Assembly: GCA_027340195.1 (NCBI GenBank)
Contig: DAHWNE010000284.1
Coordinates: forward strand, 1-6,781
Origin: Acetobacteraceae bacterium
GTDB taxonomy: Bacteria; Pseudomonadota; Alphaproteobacteria; Acetobacterales; Acetobacteraceae
Length of the DNA: 6,781 nucleotides
Direction of reading: 5' to 3'
Shown one piece after another: positions 5,537 through 6,781 of the stretch. The position numbers and the translations under genes were made by a program. Numbering within the stretch: position 1 is the stretch's first letter; each line of letters starts with the position of its first letter. Below the pieces are notes generated by a model. The model was not told the origin of the DNA, made no database searches, and was given only the letters and a program-made list of their open reading frames with translations.

Positions 5537-6781
5537 TCAACCCGCCACCGGCTCGGCGATCATGGAGATCGCGTGGCACGGGCATTGTTCGAAGCAGACC
5601 GCGCAGCCGGTGCATTTCGCGTAGTCGTAACGGTAGCGGTTGCCAGGGCCGAGCTTCACGATCGCGTCCTCCGGACAGGCGGCATAGCAATTGTCGCACT
5701 CGAAACAGACGCCGCAGGAGAGGCAGCGCTGTGCCTCGCGGCGCGCCTCGGGTGGGGTGAGGCCGGCGGTGATCTCGGCGAACCCGGTGCGCTCGGCGGG
5801 TGGGGTTTCGCGCAGCAAGGCCGGATCGGCATCGCTAAACACCGGCAGGTGCAGCATCGCGAAGCTGACGAGCGGCGGCGGGGCGGGCTCGGTGCGGGCG
5901 GCGTCGCGCAGCCAGGCATCGATGTGCCGCGCCGCCCGCTTGCCATGACCGACCGCGACGGTGACGCTGCGCTGGGCCGGGATCATGTCGCCGCCGGCGA
6001 AAATCCCCGCCGCTCCGGTCATCATGTCGGGTCCCACCGCCACCGTGCCGTCCGGGTTCACCGCGACACCCGCGACGCGGCGGAGGAATCCGCTGTCGCT
6101 GTCCTGGCCGAGCGCCAGCACCACCGCATCGGCGCTCAGGGTCTCGATCTCCCCGGTCGGCTGCGGATGACCGTCCGGGTCGATCGTCATGCGTTCGACG
6201 GTGAGCGCATCGGCGGCGATTTCCCTGATCGTGGTGAGCCATTTGATCTTCACGCCCTCAGCCAGCGCCTCGTCGGCCTCGAACGCATGCGCGGGCATAT
6301 GCGCGCGGTCGCGGCGATAGACGATCAGCGCCTCGGACGCGCCGAGGCGGCGGGCGGTGCGGGCGGCGTCCATCGCGGTGTTGCCGCCGCCATAGACCAC
6401 CACCCGCCGGCCGAGCAGCGGCGGCGGCTCGCCGGCGCTCACCTCGCGCAGCAGGCTGACCGCATCGAGCACGCGGGCGGCATCGCGGGCGGGGATCTCC
6501 ACATGGCGGGAAAGCCCGGCGCCGATCGCAACGAACACGGCATCGAACCGGCCCGCGTCGCGCGCGGCGAGGAGGTCGTCGATTTTCCGGTTGAGCACGA
6601 TGCGAACCCCGAAGTCTTCGATGCGGGCGATCTCGCGCGCCAGGTCCGCGCGCGGCAGGCGATAGGCCGGAATGCCGAAATGCAGCATCCCACCGGCGAC
6701 CGGTCCGGCCTCGTGGATTTCGACGGCGTGCCCGAGCCGCGCCAAGTGATAGGCGCAGGCAAGCCCCGAGGGGCCGGCGCC
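5537..6781 (-). CDS. GltD-like NAD(P)H/FAD oxidoreductase with C-terminal ferredoxin-type Fe-S tail (5'-truncated by window edge)
   Basis: The reading frame is open to the right edge, so the start lies outside; 414 residues are visible, ending at a TGA. Visible residues 1-7 read GAGPSGL, the FAD-binding Rossmann motif. A GGGNTAMDAA motif at about 131-140 is the NAD(P)-binding Rossmann fold, and GIFAGGD at about 259-265 is the second FAD contact typical of glutamate synthase small-subunit-like flavoproteins. The tail holds two cysteine clusters: C353, C356, C359, C362, C365, C369, and C390, C393, C396, C400 (plus C402), expected to hold [4Fe-4S] clusters. This matches the family annotated as 'putative glutamate synthase (NADPH) small subunit' (PRK12771 type), whose members usually have roughly 140 more N-terminal residues with further cysteines. 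No GltB large subunit is in view, and nifJ begins 1 nt after its stop. I therefore infer a cytoplasmic electron-transfer partner linking NAD(P)H with ferredoxin/PFOR rather than glutamate synthesis. The family call is firm; the electron partner is inferred. Confidence 0.92.
   Translation of the reverse strand, partial: GAGPSGLACAYHLARLGHAVEIHEAGPVAGGMLHFGIPAYRLPRADLAREIARIEDFGVRIVLNRKIDDLLAARDAGRFDAVFVAIGAGLSRHVEIPARDAARVLDAVSLLREVSAGEPPPLLGRRVVVYGGGNTAMDAARTARRLGASEALIVYRRDRAHMPAHAFEADEALAEGVKIKWLTTIREIAADALTVERMTIDPDGHPQPTGEIETLSADAVVLALGQDSDSGFLRRVAGVAVNPDGTVAVGPDMMTGAAGIFAGGDMIPAQRSVTVAVGHGKRAARHIDAWLRDAARTEPAPPPLVSFAMLHLPVFSDADPALLRETPPAERTGFAEITAGLTPPEARREAQRCLSCGVCFECDNCYAACPEDAIVKLGPGNRYRYDYAKCTGCAVCFEQCPCHAISMIAEPVAG

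Noticed and set aside
1873..5760. A plus-strand open frame of 1295 codons antisense to nifJ and its neighbours
   Set aside because: Its translation is Arg/Gly/His/Pro-rich low-complexity sequence without any recognisable domain, while the opposite strand encodes a full NifJ with every motif. Long antisense open frames are expected in GC-rich genes because stop codons are rare.
5537..6781. Naming the flavoprotein gene gltD
   Set aside because: It carries a cysteine-rich ferredoxin tail, has no gltB neighbour in view, and is coupled to nifJ, so a role in glutamate synthesis is not supported.

Overview
The window is very GC-rich (about 70% by eye) and fully packed. Every gene I can support is on the minus strand. 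GC content, codon use and family resemblance suggest an alphaproteobacterium, most likely of the Rhodospirillales/Acetobacteraceae type, with an anaerobic, phototrophic or nitrogen-fixing side to its metabolism. This taxonomic guess rests on family knowledge only; there is no rRNA or other phylogenetic marker here.

Layout in transcription order (right to left): (1) 6781-5537, the 3' part of a GltD-like NAD(P)H/FAD oxidoreductase with a cysteine-rich ferredoxin-like tail, cut by the right window edge. (2) 5535-1957, a complete nifJ-type pyruvate:ferredoxin (flavodoxin) oxidoreductase of 1192 residues with all expected cofactor motifs, starting 1 nt after the stop of gene 1. (3) 1949-954, a 331-residue FMN-barrel protein of the 'dihydroorotate dehydrogenase-like' family, starting 7 nt after nifJ; it lacks the catalytic Cys/Ser of true dihydroorotate dehydrogenases. 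(4) A 160-nt spacer with several inverted repeats. (5) 793-143, a 216-residue glycine-zipper membrane protein with a YflT/general-stress-like N-terminus. (6) 123-1, the first 41 codons of a CBS-domain protein, cut by the left edge.

How they may work together: genes 1-3 look like one translationally coupled redox operon. PFOR interconverts pyruvate + CoA and acetyl-CoA + CO2 with low-potential electrons. The GltD-like flavoprotein, with ferredoxin-type clusters, is the obvious candidate to pass electrons between PFOR or ferredoxin and NAD(P)H. The FMN-barrel protein is the unknown partner. A GltD-like module plus a DHOD-like FMN barrel is also the module set of dihydropyrimidine dehydrogenase (PreT/PreA), here split around nifJ. 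Genes 5 and 6 look like accessory stress or energy-sensing genes, perhaps with their own transcript.

Nothing in the window is a mobile element, CRISPR array, tRNA or rRNA. The very long plus-strand open frames are antisense shadows of the GC-rich minus-strand genes. The parts least explained by known biology are the FMN-barrel protein and the spacer upstream of the YflT-like gene.
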